This document shows positions 24,325-34,862 of a stretch of DNA of 64,000 bases, in pieces. The notes under the pieces are model-generated. The model ran no database searches and was not told the origin of the DNA. It saw only the letters and a list, made by a program, of their open reading frames with translations. Each line of letters opens with the position of its first letter. Position 1 is the first letter of the stretch. Source of the stretch: Anaerocolumna cellulosilytica (GTDB lineage Bacteria > Bacillota > Clostridia > Lachnospirales > Lachnospiraceae); the NCBI RefSeq assembly GCF_014218335.1, contig NZ_AP023367.1, forward strand, positions 3,225,501 through 3,289,500, in the 5' to 3' direction. Both the position numbers and the translations under genes were made by a program.

Positions 24325-25749
24325 CTACAATGTACCATGCTTTTTAGAAGGACGTTTCTCTCTTTTGGTAAAAAGCATTTCGAATGCATAAATTAAATGC
24401 TTTCTTAAAGAAGCTGGCTCTATAATCGCATCTACATAGCCTCTGCGTGCTGCTCCTTCCGCACTGCTTTGTAATTTTTCGTATTCGGAAGCAATTTCTT
24501 CTAAGTCTTTCGTATGGTCCTCAGCAATAATTCTTGCGGCAGATTTTGCATCCATCATTCCTATCTCTGCTCCCTCTAATGCAAACACAAGGTCCGCACC
24601 AATATGCTTTGAATTCATCACAAGGTATGCACTGCCATAGGCCTTTTTAATCACAATATTCACTTTAGGTACTGTTGCGTTGCTAAATGCATAAGTCAGT
24701 TTTGCAGAAGCGTGAGCAATGGTACTCTCTTCTTCAATTTCCGCTTTAAAACCAACTACATCGGTCAAAGATAATACAGGTATATGAAAAGCATCACAGA
24801 ACTGTACAAATTTTTCTGCTTTATGGCAGCCCTTTGTTGTTAACATTCCATCTAAGGTTATTGTATTTCCAGCTTCAGAAACCTCCGTACAATTTGCAAC
24901 CGCTCCAATTGTCATTCCATTTAATCGTATAAACCCGGTAACCATTTCTCTGGCATAACCTGCCTTTACTTCCATAAAATAATTATCATCAGATATTACA
25001 GTCAAAACTTTTGCTGCATTGCCAAGTCCTGATACAATCTCTGGTACCAGTCTGTTTAAATCATCCGTACATTCATCATAAGAAGCATCATCCTCATTGT
25101 TTGAAGGAATTATAGTAATTAGTTCCCGTACGCTGTTAATTACTGCTGTATCATCTTCAAGCACAAAATCAACGGTTCCTTTTTTGCTCTGGAATTCTGA
25201 AGCAGAAGTATCCTTTTTTGCTGTAAAATTCCCCTCAATGGCATTAGGTGAATTTACATATAATCTTGCATCTCTTGTCATAAACGCAAAATCACTTAAG
25301 GAAGTCAACACTGCCAAACCTCCTCCACAATTACCAAATACTGCTGTAATTTGAGGGATTACACCGGACGCCATTGTCTGTTTAAAATAAATCTCGCCAA
25401 ACCCATGTAATGCATCCGTTGCTTCCTGCAGTCTTAATCCGGCACTATCAATTAAACCAATGACCGGTGCGCCAACCTTAAGTGCTAAATCATAAATATG
25501 TGTAATTTTCTTAGCATGCATCTCCCCAATCGTACCATTTAGTGCTGCCTTATCCTGGCTGTAAACATACACCAGATTACCATCAATAACCCCATAGCCG
25601 GTAATTACACCATCCGATGGTATATCCTTTAGTTTTAAATTAAAGTCTGTGTTTCTTCTTGTTACAAGAGCACCTACTTCAACAAAACTATTCTCATCCA
25701 GCAATAGCTCAATACGTTCTCTTGCTGATAATATAGAAGTCGCATTCAT
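24325..25749 (-). CDS. mmdA: 12S-type CoA carboxyltransferase / methylmalonyl-CoA decarboxylase alpha-like
   Basis: About 474 residues from the ATG at 25749, chosen for GGAGGG upstream and the family N-terminus ARERIELLLDENSFVEVG. The longer frame to 25836 adds a spurious hydrophobic segment. Crotonase-type halves carry the acyl-CoA oxyanion glycines AVFGNCGGGLAVL and the C-terminal GSAYLVMNSKHIGADLVFAL, then EIGMMDAKSAARII. It transfers carboxyl groups between biotin and an acyl-CoA. The protein has drifted from typical MmdA (short C-terminal basic tail), so the exact acyl-CoA is uncertain. It is first in the operon. Confidence 0.85.
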   Translation of the reverse strand: MNATSILSARERIELLLDENSFVEVGALVTRRNTDFNLKLKDIPSDGVITGYGVIDGNLVYVYSQDKAALNGTIGEMHAKKITHIYDLALKVGAPVIGLIDSAGLRLQEATDALHGFGEIYFKQTMASGVIPQITAVFGNCGGGLAVLTSLSDFAFMTRDARLYVNSPNAIEGNFTAKKDTSASEFQSKKGTVDFVLEDDTAVINSVRELITIIPSNNEDDASYDECTDDLNRLVPEIVSGLGNAAKVLTVISDDNYFMEVKAGYAREMVTGFIRLNGMTIGAVANCTEVSEAGNTITLDGMLTTKGCHKAEKFVQFCDAFHIPVLSLTDVVGFKAEIEEESTIAHASAKLTYAFSNATVPKVNIVIKKAYGSAYLVMNSKHIGADLVFALEGAEIGMMDAKSAARIIAEDHTKDLEEIASEYEKLQSSAEGAARRGYVDAIIEPASLRKHLIYAFEMLFTKREKRPSKKHGTL

Positions 25750-25807
25750 TTTCTGCCCTCCAATTTTAATGTATTTAAATAATAAAATCAATTTTATTCC
25801 AATTATA

Positions 25808-25836
25808 AGTATAAAGCTAATTACAAAAAATAGCAA
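25808..25836 (-). promoter_or_regulatory. Sigma-A promoter of the carboxyltransferase operon
   Basis: On the minus strand TTGCTA (25836-25831), a 17-bp spacer and TATACT (25813-25808), about 60 bp upstream of the mmdA-like start. Confidence 0.65.
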
Positions 25837-25904
25837 GTTTATTTGTATGAAATTTGAATTTTATCTCTGTTCTAACAATTATAACTATTAAATTGATACC
25901 ATTG

Positions 25905-26510
25905 TCATAAATTGTGCTTCAAATATTTTTGTATTAAATCCATCTTAAATCCCTTCCGATACAAGCTTGCAGCAATTTTTTGCTTTTCTTCATAAGTCAA
26001 TATATCTAGGTTTCTGCATTTTTTGGCTATTGCTGTTTTTATGGCAGTATCTTCTTCGTCATATTCATCTGCAAATGCCTGTTCTATATCTTCTTTCGCT
26101 ATACCTTTTTGACTAAGTTCCATGGATATTTGTCGCTTACTTTTGGAGTTTTTTCTAAAACGAATATAATTTGCGGCATATCTATAATCATCAATATAGT
26201 GATATTTATTGATATATTCCAGAACATCATTAATTAGAGTCTCTGTGCAACCGTACTGTTTTAACTTCGTAATTAATTCCTGCTCTGTCCGGTCCATATA
26301 TTTTAATATGGCAAGTGCCTTCTGCTTGGCTCTCCGCAGCACTGTATTAATATAGATATCTTCATATTGAGTTTCTGTTATGTCAGTGTTTTCCTCTATG
26401 CGAAAATTATTAAGATCTTTTTGATAGAGTATGAAACAATATTCACCTTCAATATATACCTTGATTTTTCCCTTCCCGTTTTCAATTCGTTCCAGTTTCG
26501 TAATAATCAT
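25905..26510 (-). CDS. recX: Regulatory protein RecX
   Basis: About 201 residues from the ATG at 26510 (AGGAG six bases upstream; the earlier ATG overlaps that site). It shows the three-repeat helical RecX fold: ALAILKYMDRTEQELITKLK, then YIDDYRYAANYIRFRKNSKS and ELSQKGIAKEDIEQAF, ending with LYRKGFKMDLIQKYLKH. RecX modulates RecA filaments. It follows recA with a strong terminator between, so read-through or a separate promoter must drive it. Confidence 0.93.
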   Translation of the reverse strand: MIITKLERIENGKGKIKVYIEGEYCFILYQKDLNNFRIEENTDITETQYEDIYINTVLRRAKQKALAILKYMDRTEQELITKLKQYGCTETLINDVLEYINKYHYIDDYRYAANYIRFRKNSKSKRQISMELSQKGIAKEDIEQAFADEYDEEDTAIKTAIAKKCRNLDILTYEEKQKIAASLYRKGFKMDLIQKYLKHNL

Positions 26511-26544
26511 AAGCATCTCCTAATTCTTATTCTATTTTTCCATA

Positions 26545-26585
26545 AAAGAAAAAACTTAGCTAAGCTTAGGCTAAGTTTTTTCTTT
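26545..26585. terminator. Strong terminator between recA and recX
   Basis: AAAGAAAAAACTTAGC (26545-26560) and GCTAAGTTTTTTCTTT (26570-26585) are a perfect 16-bp inverted repeat with a 9-nt loop; T runs are present in both directions. Confidence 0.85.
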
Positions 26586-26617
26586 TTAACTATAATTAAA
26601 AATCAATACAAAATGTT

Positions 26618-27661
26618 CTATTCTTCAGCAATTTGCTTAGGACTATCAGAAGTTTCTTTAACATCTGCTGCAATCTCATACTTTTCTCTGACCTTCTTTT
26701 CAATTTCAGCAAAAATATCCGGATTGTCCTTTAAGAATGTCTTAGCATTTTCTCTTCCCTGTCCAATCTTTGCATCATTGTAAGCATACCATGCACCGCT
26801 CTTAATTACAATATTTTCATTGGCAGCTAAATCCAAAACATCTCCTTCTTTGGAGATACCTTGTCCAAACATAATATCAAACTCTGCTTCTCTAAAAGGA
26901 GGCGCTATCTTATTCTTAACTACTTTAATTCTTGTTCTACTGCCTACAATATCTCCGCCTTGCTTTAAGGATTCTATTCTGCGGACATCAAGGCGAATGG
27001 AAGAATAGAATTTTAATGCTCTACCGCCTGTTGTAGTTTCAGGACTACCAAACATAACACCTACTTTTTCACGTAGCTGATTTATAAATATTACAATACA
27101 GTTGGATTTGCTGATTACCGCAGTTAACTTTCTAAGAGCCTGAGACATAAGTCTGGCCTGTAAGCCTACATGAGAATCACCCATATCACCATCAATTTCT
27201 GCCCTAGGTACAAGTGCAGCAACAGAGTCTACTATAATAATATCTACTGCTCCTGAGCGTACCATGGTTTCAGTAATCTCCAAAGCCTGTTCACCGTTAT
27301 CTGGCTGTGAAATATACAAATTATCAATATCTACTCCGATATTCTTTGCATAAACAGGATCAAGAGCATGTTCAGCATCAATAAAACCTGCAATACCACC
27401 ACGCTTCTGCACCTCGGCTACCATATGTAATGCAACTGTAGTTTTACCGCTGGATTCTGGACCATATACCTCTACGATTCTACCTCTTGGAATACCGCCG
27501 AGCCCCAGGGCAATGTCAAGACTGATAGAACCTGTGGGTGAAGTTTCTATATTCATATGAGCTGCCCTATCTCCCAGCTTCATTACAGATCCCTTACCAT
27601 ATTGCTTTTCTATTTGTGCCAGTGCAGACTCCAATGCTCTTGTTTTATCTTCCTTAGACAT
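26618..27661 (-). CDS. recA: Recombinase RecA
   Basis: About 347 residues from the ATG at 27661, preceded by AAAGGAG; the frame is open seven codons upstream but without a site. Walker [10 protein letters not shown] (near 65-73), the Walker B region [18 protein letters not shown], and L2-loop [20 protein letters not shown] are all standard. It forms filaments on single-stranded DNA, recombines homologous strands and triggers LexA self-cleavage. A LexA box and a clear promoter lie directly upstream. Confidence 0.98.
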   Translation of the reverse strand: MSKEDKTRALESALAQIEKQYGKGSVMKLGDRAAHMNIETSPTGSISLDIALGLGGIPRGRIVEVYGPESSGKTTVALHMVAEVQKRGGIAGFIDAEHALDPVYAKNIGVDIDNLYISQPDNGEQALEITETMVRSGAVDIIIVDSVAALVPRAEIDGDMGDSHVGLQARLMSQALRKLTAVISKSNCIVIFINQLREKVGVMFGSPETTTGGRALKFYSSIRLDVRRIESLKQGGDIVGSRTRIKVVKNKIAPPFREAEFDIMFGQGISKEGDVLDLAANENIVIKSGAWYAYNDAKIGQGRENAKTFLKDNPDIFAEIEKKVREKYEIAADVKETSDSPKQIAEE

Positions 27662-27681
27662 ACTTAATCTCCTTTTCATCA

Positions 27682-27695
27682 CGAACTTATGTTCT
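27682..27695 (-). promoter_or_regulatory. LexA (SOS) box of recA
   Basis: CGAACTTATGTTCT fits the Gram-positive SOS box CGAACN4GTTCG with one mismatch in the last base. It lies between the -10 box and the ribosome site, at the transcription start, as expected for repression. Confidence 0.85.
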
Positions 27696-27702
27696 TGTTA
27701 TA

Positions 27703-27731
27703 ATGATATAACATAAATAATCTTTTGTCAA
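27703..27731 (-). promoter_or_regulatory. Sigma-A promoter of recA
   Basis: On the minus strand TTGACA (27731-27726), 17-bp spacer, TATCAT (27708-27703). Confidence 0.85.
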
Positions 27732-28063
27732 TACAGAATTCATTAATCAAAACCGCTAATCCTAGCCCCTGCCATTTTGTATCACAACTTTAATGCGTTA
27801 CTATTATAAACATTGCAAGCTTACTATGCTTTAAGCAGAACTAATACTATAGCAGTTATATGGATTTAGATTCCAGTATTCTCACTTAATATAATATTTT
27901 TTACAGGGGGATAGTTAATTTATACTCCAGACAGAGTAGAATAATAAGACCCACTTATTATAGCAAATAATTTCCGATTTGTAAACATCCTGTATATATA
28001 AAACTGCATTATCAAACTACTAATAAACAGGCATCTCGCACTTTCATTTAGAGAATCCATACT
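27732..28063. other. Noncoding gap upstream of recA
   Basis: About 330 bp between the recA promoter and the GNAT gene stop. No open frame with a ribosome site and no strong hairpin with a T run were seen. Confidence 0.4.
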
Positions 28064-28585
28064 CTAGTTAGCAGGTTCGTCTTTTATTATAAGCTTACCC
28101 ATATAATATTCATCCAAAAATCTGCCCTCTATAAAAAGTGATTCTGGTTTTTCTCCTTCTATTCGGTAACCCATTTTTTGATATAAGTTTAGAGCTGGTA
28201 TATTTTCTTTTATAACAGTCAGTTCAAGCCTTGTAATTCCTTTTTCCTTTGCTTGTTTTTCCAACTCTTTAAATAAAGAAGTACCTATTCCCCTGCCCCT
28301 ATAGCTTTTCCTTATTCCGGTTACAATGTAGGCACTATGTCTGATCCTCCTTGGTATTCCCCGTTCTGCCCAAATATAGCCAATGATTTCTTTTTCACTT
28401 GTCTCTGCCACCAGAATTATGGAGCCGTTGCTGACAGCTCCCCTTAGACGACTTTCCAGCTTCTCTTTCGAATCATCCCGCTCACCGGGTTCCAACATCA
28501 TATAAATGGTTTCCAAATCTAGTTGAAATTGCATTGCAAGTAGTCTCCCTGCATCTTCTTCTGGTTCAATATTTCGAATTCTCAT
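28064..28585 (-). CDS. GNAT-family N-acetyltransferase
   Basis: A 173-residue protein with a full GNAT fold: MRIRNIEPEEDAGRLLAMQF at the start, the beta-4/acetyl-CoA loop IRKSYRGRGIGTSLFKELE (near 91-109) with RGRGIG, and NIPALNLYQKMGYRIEGEK (near 125-143). This NxxAxxLYxxxGF/Y ending is typical of RimI-like and PaiA-like enzymes. The substrate is not predictable. It is a single gene with GGATAGG before the ATG. Its upstream region holds an imperfect hairpin near 28680-28715. Confidence 0.9.
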   Translation of the reverse strand: MRIRNIEPEEDAGRLLAMQFQLDLETIYMMLEPGERDDSKEKLESRLRGAVSNGSIILVAETSEKEIIGYIWAERGIPRRIRHSAYIVTGIRKSYRGRGIGTSLFKELEKQAKEKGITRLELTVIKENIPALNLYQKMGYRIEGEKPESLFIEGRFLDEYYMGKLIIKDEPAN

Positions 28586-28747
28586 GACCTATCCTTTCAC
28601 TTTTTTCAATTGTATAATTGCAAAATAGTTTTTAAAGATTTGAAATCGGTTTTCCTGCTATGGAGGTAAGAGTTTTACGAATACTATTTTCATATATAGG
28701 TAGCTTAGACTCCTTGCTGCCTATAGGTTTTTGTTTATTTTATATTT

Positions 28748-28778
28748 AAAAATACAGGAACAGGTTAACCTGTTCCTG
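28748..28778 (-). terminator. Terminator of ilvA
   Basis: CAGGAACAGGTTAACCTGTT followed by CCTG (28755-28778) is a perfect palindrome giving a 10-bp stem with a 4-nt loop. On the minus strand it is followed by TATTTTTAAA, 56 bp past the ilvA stop. Confidence 0.8.
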
Positions 28779-28833
28779 ATAAATACTTATTAATCAATGT
28801 ATAACTCGATAAAATACATACAAATATATGATA

Positions 28834-30054
28834 TTAATTATAAGTTCCTTTGGGTTGTACGATTTTAGGATTGTAGCCTTTTTCTTTTAATGCAGCTACT
28901 ATACTTTCCTTATGTTCGTGTCCAAAAGCTTCCATCGTTATTGTTAGTTCAACTGCACTGTTACGATTTATACTAACAAACTGATTATGGTCCAAACGAA
29001 TTACATTCCCCTGACTTGCTGCAATTACATTAGCTACATTAACAAGTTCACCCGGACGGTCCGGTAAAAGAACTGAAACCGTAAATATTCGGCCTCTTTG
29101 AATTAAACCATGTTGTACAATAGAGGATACCGTTATTACATCCATATTACCACCGCTTAATATAGAGACTACTTTCTTATTTTTAAAGTCTAAGTGCTTA
29201 AGTGCAGCTACCGTTAGAAGACCGGAATTTTCAACAACCATTTTGTGATTTTCAATCATATCAAGAAAACTTACAATTAACTCATGGTCATCGATAGAAA
29301 TAACCTCATCTATATTCTTTTGAATATATGGGAAAATATTACTTCCTGGAGTTTTTACAGCGGTTCCGTCTGCAATGGTATCTATATTATGTAAGGTGAC
29401 AACCTGTCCAGCCTTTATAGATTCCTGCATACAATTTGCTCCCATTGGTTCTACACCGATAACCTTGATATTGGGATTTAATAACTTAGCCAGAGTGGAT
29501 ACGCCCGCGGCAAGTCCACCTCCACCTATAGGTACTAAAATCACATCAACTGTTGGAAGTTCCTGAAATATTTCCATTGCAATGGTACCCTGTCCGGTAG
29601 ATACTACTTCATCATCAAACGGGTGAATAAAAGTATACCCCTTTTCCTCTGCTAATTGTAGCGCATACTGACAGGCATCATCATAGACATCTCCATGAAG
29701 AATTACTTCCGCCCCATAGCCCTTCGTTCGATTCACTTTAATTAAAGGTGTTGTTGTTGGCATTACAATGACTGCTTTCGCCTGATACATTTTCGCAGCG
29801 TAGGCCACGCCCTGGGCATGGTTTCCTGCTGAAGCGGTAATCAATCCCTTTTCCCTTTCTTCCTCCGTCAGAGTGCTTATTTTATAATAAGCACCGCGAA
29901 CCTTGTACGCACCGGTAAACTGCATATTTTCAGGTTTCAAAAAAACTTTATTACCAGTGGTATCTGAAAAATAATCGCTGTAAATTAACTTTGTTCTCAA
30001 GGTTACTTTTTTGACTAATTCCGCAGCTTCTTCAAATTTATCTAAAGTCATCAT
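28834..30054 (-). CDS. ilvA: Threonine ammonia-lyase (ACT-containing)
   Basis: A 406-residue PLP enzyme. The Schiff-base lysine lies in FTGAYKVRGAYYK (near 46-58), SAGNHAQGVA (near 83-92) is the substrate loop, and VPIGGGGLAAG (near 174-184) binds the phosphate. From about residue 325 there is an ACT domain (FTVSVLLPDRPGELVNVANV). It deaminates threonine to 2-oxobutyrate. The single ACT domain and length match the TdcB-like/IlvA2 form rather than the 514-residue biosynthetic form. GGAG lies upstream of two adjacent ATGs. It follows ftsY by 15 bp, so it may be co-transcribed with it. Confidence 0.93.
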   Translation of the reverse strand: MMTLDKFEEAAELVKKVTLRTKLIYSDYFSDTTGNKVFLKPENMQFTGAYKVRGAYYKISTLTEEEREKGLITASAGNHAQGVAYAAKMYQAKAVIVMPTTTPLIKVNRTKGYGAEVILHGDVYDDACQYALQLAEEKGYTFIHPFDDEVVSTGQGTIAMEIFQELPTVDVILVPIGGGGLAAGVSTLAKLLNPNIKVIGVEPMGANCMQESIKAGQVVTLHNIDTIADGTAVKTPGSNIFPYIQKNIDEVISIDDHELIVSFLDMIENHKMVVENSGLLTVAALKHLDFKNKKVVSILSGGNMDVITVSSIVQHGLIQRGRIFTVSVLLPDRPGELVNVANVIAASQGNVIRLDHNQFVSINRNSAVELTITMEAFGHEHKESIVAALKEKGYNPKIVQPKGTYN

Positions 30055-30069
30055 AATGTTGGTCTCCTT

Positions 30070-30993
30070 TTAGTTGAACAGCGCGTTTACAAAATCTTTC
30101 GCGTTGAATTTCTGTAAGTCATCAATATGTTCTCCAATACCGATATATTTTACCGGAACTCCCAGCTCTGACTGTATGGCAATTGCAATTCCTCCTTTTG
30201 CCGTTCCATCCAGTTTTGTTAATATTATACCTGTAATTTCTGCAACTTCATTGAATTGTTTAGCCTGCGCTAATGCATTCTGTCCTGTGGTTCCATCCAA
30301 TACGACTAGTGTCTCACGGTATGCATCCGGAAACTCCCTGGTAATAACTCTATCAATCTTTTTAAGTTCTTCCATAAGGTTCTTTTTATTGTGGAGTCTT
30401 CCTGCCGTATCACAAATTAATACATCGGCATTCCTTGCCTTAGCTGCTGTGACAGCATCATAGATAACCGCTGCCGGATCTGAGCCCTCCTGCTGGGCTA
30501 TAATATCAACACCTGCACGATTGGACCATTCGGTTAATTGCTCAATCGCTGCGGCACGGAATGTATCTGCTGCTGCAACAATAACCTTTTTGCCCTTATC
30601 TTTTAACTGCCCTGCCAGTTTACCTACAGAAGTAGTTTTGCCTACACCGTTAACACCGATTAAGAGAACAATGGATTTTCTATTTTCAAATTCATAGGCA
30701 GTTTCACTAACATCCATCTGATCCATGATACTTTGAATTAATAACTCTTTACATTCCTTTGGTTCTTTAATTTTGTTTTCTTTTACTTTTGCTTTTAAAT
30801 CAGTAATAATAGCCGCCGTTGTATTTATACCCAAATCAGCCATTATTAATATTTCTTCCAACTCTTCATAGAAATCATCATCAATATTTGAAAAGCCAGT
30901 AAAAATTGATTCTATTCCGGCAACAATATTATCTCTTGTCTTAGATAGCCCTGCAACAAGTTTACTAAAAAAACCTTTCTTTGGTTCTCCCAT
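30070..30993 (-). CDS. ftsY: Signal recognition particle receptor FtsY
   Basis: A 307-residue protein with a short N-terminal A region ([20 protein letters not shown]), the N domain and the G domain: P-loop [15 protein letters not shown] (near 112-126), [24 protein letters not shown] and [10 protein letters not shown], and [12 protein letters not shown] at the end. It docks SRP-bound ribosomes to the membrane. In Firmicutes ftsY follows smc; here smc lies 284 bp upstream in the same orientation, with a noncoding gap between. Confidence 0.97.
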   Translation of the reverse strand: MGEPKKGFFSKLVAGLSKTRDNIVAGIESIFTGFSNIDDDFYEELEEILIMADLGINTTAAIITDLKAKVKENKIKEPKECKELLIQSIMDQMDVSETAYEFENRKSIVLLIGVNGVGKTTSVGKLAGQLKDKGKKVIVAAADTFRAAAIEQLTEWSNRAGVDIIAQQEGSDPAAVIYDAVTAAKARNADVLICDTAGRLHNKKNLMEELKKIDRVITREFPDAYRETLVVLDGTTGQNALAQAKQFNEVAEITGIILTKLDGTAKGGIAIAIQSELGVPVKYIGIGEHIDDLQKFNAKDFVNALFN

Positions 30994-31277
30994 GAATTAT
31001 ACCTACTACGCACATTTAATTAGTGCTCTGTCACAAAAAGGCTGAAAGAATGAACTGTGACAATCCCTTTCTCTATAAATTTTCTCTCATACCAAAATAA
31101 TTTTGCATTAATACCGGCTTCCCTTGCATATCAAATCCATCTACTGCTTCGGTACTGCATTAAACCAGAGTGTAAAATTACAATTTTATTATACACCGAC
31201 TTGCTTATTAAAATAGACATGTTACTTTTTAGTAATTCATATAGACTAATTTCACTATTACCTCTTATTACTACGAA

Positions 31278-34200
31278 TTATTTCTCTAAATCATTTTCAA
31301 TTAAATTAACGGATACCAATGTTGATACACCCTTTTCCTGCATTGTTATACCATATAAAATATCAGCCGCATTCATTGTTCCTCTACGATGGGTGATAAT
31401 AATAAATTGTGTATCCTTTGTTAATTTATGTAAATACTTGGCAAAACGTTTTACGTTTGAATCATCTAAAGCTGCCTCAATCTCATCCAGAAGACAAAAT
31501 GGAGATGGCTTTAAGTTCTGTATGGCAAACAATAGGGATATGGCAGTTAAAGCCTTTTCTCCACCTGATAACTGCATCATATTCTGTAGTTTTTTACCCG
31601 GTGGCTGTGAGGTTATAATGATACCTGCCTCTAGTATATCTTCTTCCTCTGTCAGCTCTAGTGTAGCTTTACCACCACCAAACAGCTCTTTAAACACAAT
31701 ATCAAACTGTTCTTTAATTAATTTGAATTTATCCTCAAACTGTTTACGCATCTCTATATCCAGTTCAGCAATGATTTCTAGTAGTGTTTCTTCTGCCTTT
31801 TCTAAATCGTCACGCTGGGTTTTTAGGAATATATAGCGTTCTGATAGATTCTTAAAATCATCAATGGCATTGACATTGACATCCCCTAGTGCTTTGATTG
31901 CAGTTTTTACATCCTGAATATCTTTTTTCATCTGGTTAAGATTATCCATCGCCTCCGCCTTATATTCCAAAGCAGTGTGATACGTTAGTTCATATTCTTC
32001 CCACATGTAGTTTAATCTTTCATCTACCTGCTCAGCAATTTTCTCCAATTGATTTCCTAATCGGAAAACTTCTTTATCCAGCTCATTAATCTCTCGGGAT
32101 AGTTCTTCCCTACGACCAAAAGAGCTTTTATGTGCATTTCCAATTTTCTCTCTGGTTTCATTCGTTTGATGTATTGCAGACTCCAACTCTGTAAGTTTTA
32201 TGTTCAAATCCTCAATCTCTGTCTCTGTATTCTCTATGCCTGTATACTTTTCTCTTATCTGTTCTGCTGCCTCAAGAATATTTTTATTTAACTGATTCTT
32301 TTCCTCATACAGTTTTTCCAAATCTTTTTTAACACGCCTGATATTTTCTAAGACATTCTGATTTTTTTGTTCCAGAGCCGAAAAATCAATACGGATATTT
32401 GAAATCTTTTCAGCAATTTTTTGTTCATCTTGTTTTTTTGCATTTAATAATTCGTTTACGATTTCAATATTATGCTCGTTTTCCTTACTCTTCTCTTCAT
32501 TAGAGTGTAGTTCCAGTTTTAACTTATCTATATTGTCATTTAATTCTATGCTTTGTCTTTCAATTTCTTTTATCTCTTTTGTAATTTCCTCGTAAATTAG
32601 TCTGCCATCTTTCTTCTTTTTTTCTTCCTGGCTAAGACTCATTTTAACAGTATTTTGGGTAAGATAGATTTCATGAAGAACTGTTTTATTCTTTTCCAAT
32701 GCCCCGCTTGCTTCACTTCTATCTTTTTTCTGATGTTCCTTTTCCAAATCAAGGGTATTAACAGCTATTTGTAATTCTGAAGCTTTTCGTTCCAATTCCT
32801 CAATCTCACGGCGTCGCCCGAGAAGATTGCTGTTATTCTTATACGCTCCACCAGATAAGGAGCCACCTGGATTTAATAATTCTCCATCCAATGTCACAAT
32901 TCGAAGAGAATAGTTGTTTTTCCTCGCCAAAATCAAAGCATTCTCAATGGTATCAACCACTAAGCTTCTTCCAAGAAGATATATCATTAACTCACGAAAT
33001 TTTTCTTCTGTTTGTACAAGCTGATTGGCATAACCTAACACTCCTTTTTCCGATAACAGTTTTTCGTGTCTGCCCCCTTCTTTTCCAGATATACTGGTTA
33101 AGGGTAGAAAAGTAGCCCGACCAAGCTTGTCCCGCTTCAGATATTCTATTAGCTTCTTAGCAGTTTCTTCATTATCCGTAACTATATTCTGAATATTTCC
33201 GCCCAGAGCAGTTTCAATTGCTGTTTCATATTTTGATTCGGTTTTTATAATATCTGCCACTACACCAATGATACCTGCCTGAGTTTCTTTCTTTTCCATA
33301 ATCTTACGAATACTATTTCCATACCCTTCATAACGTTCCGTGAGATTTTTTAAAGATTCTAGCCTGGAATGTTCAATATGATATTGTTGCTGCTTTTGTG
33401 TAATTTCAGCACTGATTTGCTCCAATTTATGCTGGCTTACAGAAATTATATTTTCCAATTTCTGATTATCCTCAATTACAGCCTTTATCTGTCCGGTTAT
33501 AATTGCAAGTTTTTCTTCCTGTTCCTGAATCGCAATATCAATAAAAGCTTCTTCACTTTTATTACGAAGGAGTTTTTGATTTAATTCGACCTTTTTTATG
33601 TTATTCTGTTCTAAGATTGTTTCATATCTTTGCAAGTTCGTTTTTAAAGAGGAATTATCACTTAAATACTTAAATATTTCAGCATTGCAATTTTCAATCT
33701 GTTTTGTATATTCAGTTATATCAGCACGAACACCTTCAAGTTCGCTATTTATTCCCGTCTGTGCATCATCCAGAGAATCTAGCTTTTCATCAACTTCTTT
33801 CTTGATACTAACAAAACTTTCCAGTTCACCATTCTTACCATTAAGCTCCTCGTCAATGCTCCAAAGCCTGGACTGATAATGCTTGTCGTTTTGCTCGACA
33901 GATGATATCTGTTCTTTTAAGACTTTAATTTCGCCTTCTTTTTTTTCTTTTCTAAGTTTAAACTCATTTAGAGAAGTTTTATTTGATTCTAATGCTGCAT
34001 TACATTGTTCAATCTGTAATTCCAGTTTTTCAAATTCTACTTTTATGGATTCATAGTTTAAGTTGGAAGCAGATAGAGATTCCTGAGCAATTTTTAATTT
34101 TTCATCTAATTGAAGTTTTAACTCCTGGACTTTTTCATTCTCCAGTAAGAATAGATTAACATCTAGAATTCTCAATTCATCACGAAGCTTTAAATATTCT

Positions 34201-34838
34201 CTTGCCACTTGAGACTGCTGTTCTAAGGGACCAATTTGCTTTTCAATTTCACGCAATATATCATTTATGCGGTGCAGATTCTGCTTTTCTTCTTCCAGGT
34301 TACGCTCTGCTGCCGCTTTTCTCTTTTTAAATTTTACAATACCAGCCGCTTCATCAAATAATTCCCTTCTATCTTCCGGCTTTCCACTTAGAATTTTTTC
34401 TATCTGTCCCTGCCCGATAATAGAATAGCCTTCTTTTCCGATACCCGTATCCAAGAATAGCTCCTGTACATCACGGAGTCTACAACTGTTACCATTAATA
34501 AGATACTCGCTTTCTCCTGACCGATATACTCTTCTGGCAACAGTAACCTCATCATACTCTATCGGAAGCTTATGGTCCTCATTATTGATGGTAATAGCAA
34601 CATAGGCATAACCCATAGACTTTCTGGCTTCCGTACCTGAGAATATAACATCTTCCATCTTGGCGCCTCTTAGCTGCTTGGCACTCTGTTCACCCAGAAC
34701 CCAGCGTACGGCATCGGCAACATTACTTTTGCCACTTCCATTAGGACCAACAATACCTGTAATTCCATTATGAAACTCAAAAACTATTTTATTGGCAAAG
34801 GATTTAAAGCCATGGACCTCTATACTTTTTAAATACAT
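31278..34838 (-). CDS. smc: Chromosome segregation ATPase SMC
   Basis: A 1186-residue SMC protein. The N-terminal ATPase half has [20 protein letters not shown] (near 27-46), followed by a coiled coil to about 500, a hinge (about 505-640; [20 protein letters not shown], then [14 protein letters not shown] near its end), a second coiled coil to about 1040, and the C-terminal half with [18 protein letters not shown] and Walker [16 protein letters not shown]. With ScpA/B it condenses and segregates the chromosome. It starts 25 bp after rnc. The ribosome site GGGAGGG lies within a short GC-rich palindrome. Confidence 0.98.
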   Translation of the reverse strand: MYLKSIEVHGFKSFANKIVFEFHNGITGIVGPNGSGKSNVADAVRWVLGEQSAKQLRGAKMEDVIFSGTEARKSMGYAYVAITINNEDHKLPIEYDEVTVARRVYRSGESEYLINGNSCRLRDVQELFLDTGIGKEGYSIIGQGQIEKILSGKPEDRRELFDEAAGIVKFKKRKAAAERNLEEEKQNLHRINDILREIEKQIGPLEQQSQVAREYLKLRDELRILDVNLFLLENEKVQELKLQLDEKLKIAQESLSASNLNYESIKVEFEKLELQIEQCNAALESNKTSLNEFKLRKEKKEGEIKVLKEQISSVEQNDKHYQSRLWSIDEELNGKNGELESFVSIKKEVDEKLDSLDDAQTGINSELEGVRADITEYTKQIENCNAEIFKYLSDNSSLKTNLQRYETILEQNNIKKVELNQKLLRNKSEEAFIDIAIQEQEEKLAIITGQIKAVIEDNQKLENIISVSQHKLEQISAEITQKQQQYHIEHSRLESLKNLTERYEGYGNSIRKIMEKKETQAGIIGVVADIIKTESKYETAIETALGGNIQNIVTDNEETAKKLIEYLKRDKLGRATFLPLTSISGKEGGRHEKLLSEKGVLGYANQLVQTEEKFRELMIYLLGRSLVVDTIENALILARKNNYSLRIVTLDGELLNPGGSLSGGAYKNNSNLLGRRREIEELERKASELQIAVNTLDLEKEHQKKDRSEASGALEKNKTVLHEIYLTQNTVKMSLSQEEKKKKDGRLIYEEITKEIKEIERQSIELNDNIDKLKLELHSNEEKSKENEHNIEIVNELLNAKKQDEQKIAEKISNIRIDFSALEQKNQNVLENIRRVKKDLEKLYEEKNQLNKNILEAAEQIREKYTGIENTETEIEDLNIKLTELESAIHQTNETREKIGNAHKSSFGRREELSREINELDKEVFRLGNQLEKIAEQVDERLNYMWEEYELTYHTALEYKAEAMDNLNQMKKDIQDVKTAIKALGDVNVNAIDDFKNLSERYIFLKTQRDDLEKAEETLLEIIAELDIEMRKQFEDKFKLIKEQFDIVFKELFGGGKATLELTEEEDILEAGIIITSQPPGKKLQNMMQLSGGEKALTAISLLFAIQNLKPSPFCLLDEIEAALDDSNVKRFAKYLHKLTKDTQFIIITHRRGTMNAADILYGITMQEKGVSTLVSVNLIENDLEK

Positions 34839-34862
34839 AGGGACCCTCCCTGTTTTCTTGTT

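Noticed and set aside
28680-28735. TATAGGTAGC/GCTGCCTATA hairpin followed by a T run on the plus strand, as a terminator
   Set aside because: No plus-strand gene ends nearby; it may be part of the leader of the minus-strand GNAT gene but support is thin.
31057-31836. 259-codon plus-strand open frame
   Set aside because: Most of it is antisense to the end of smc, it has no ribosome site, and the product is low-complexity Ser/Ile-rich. It is a shadow.
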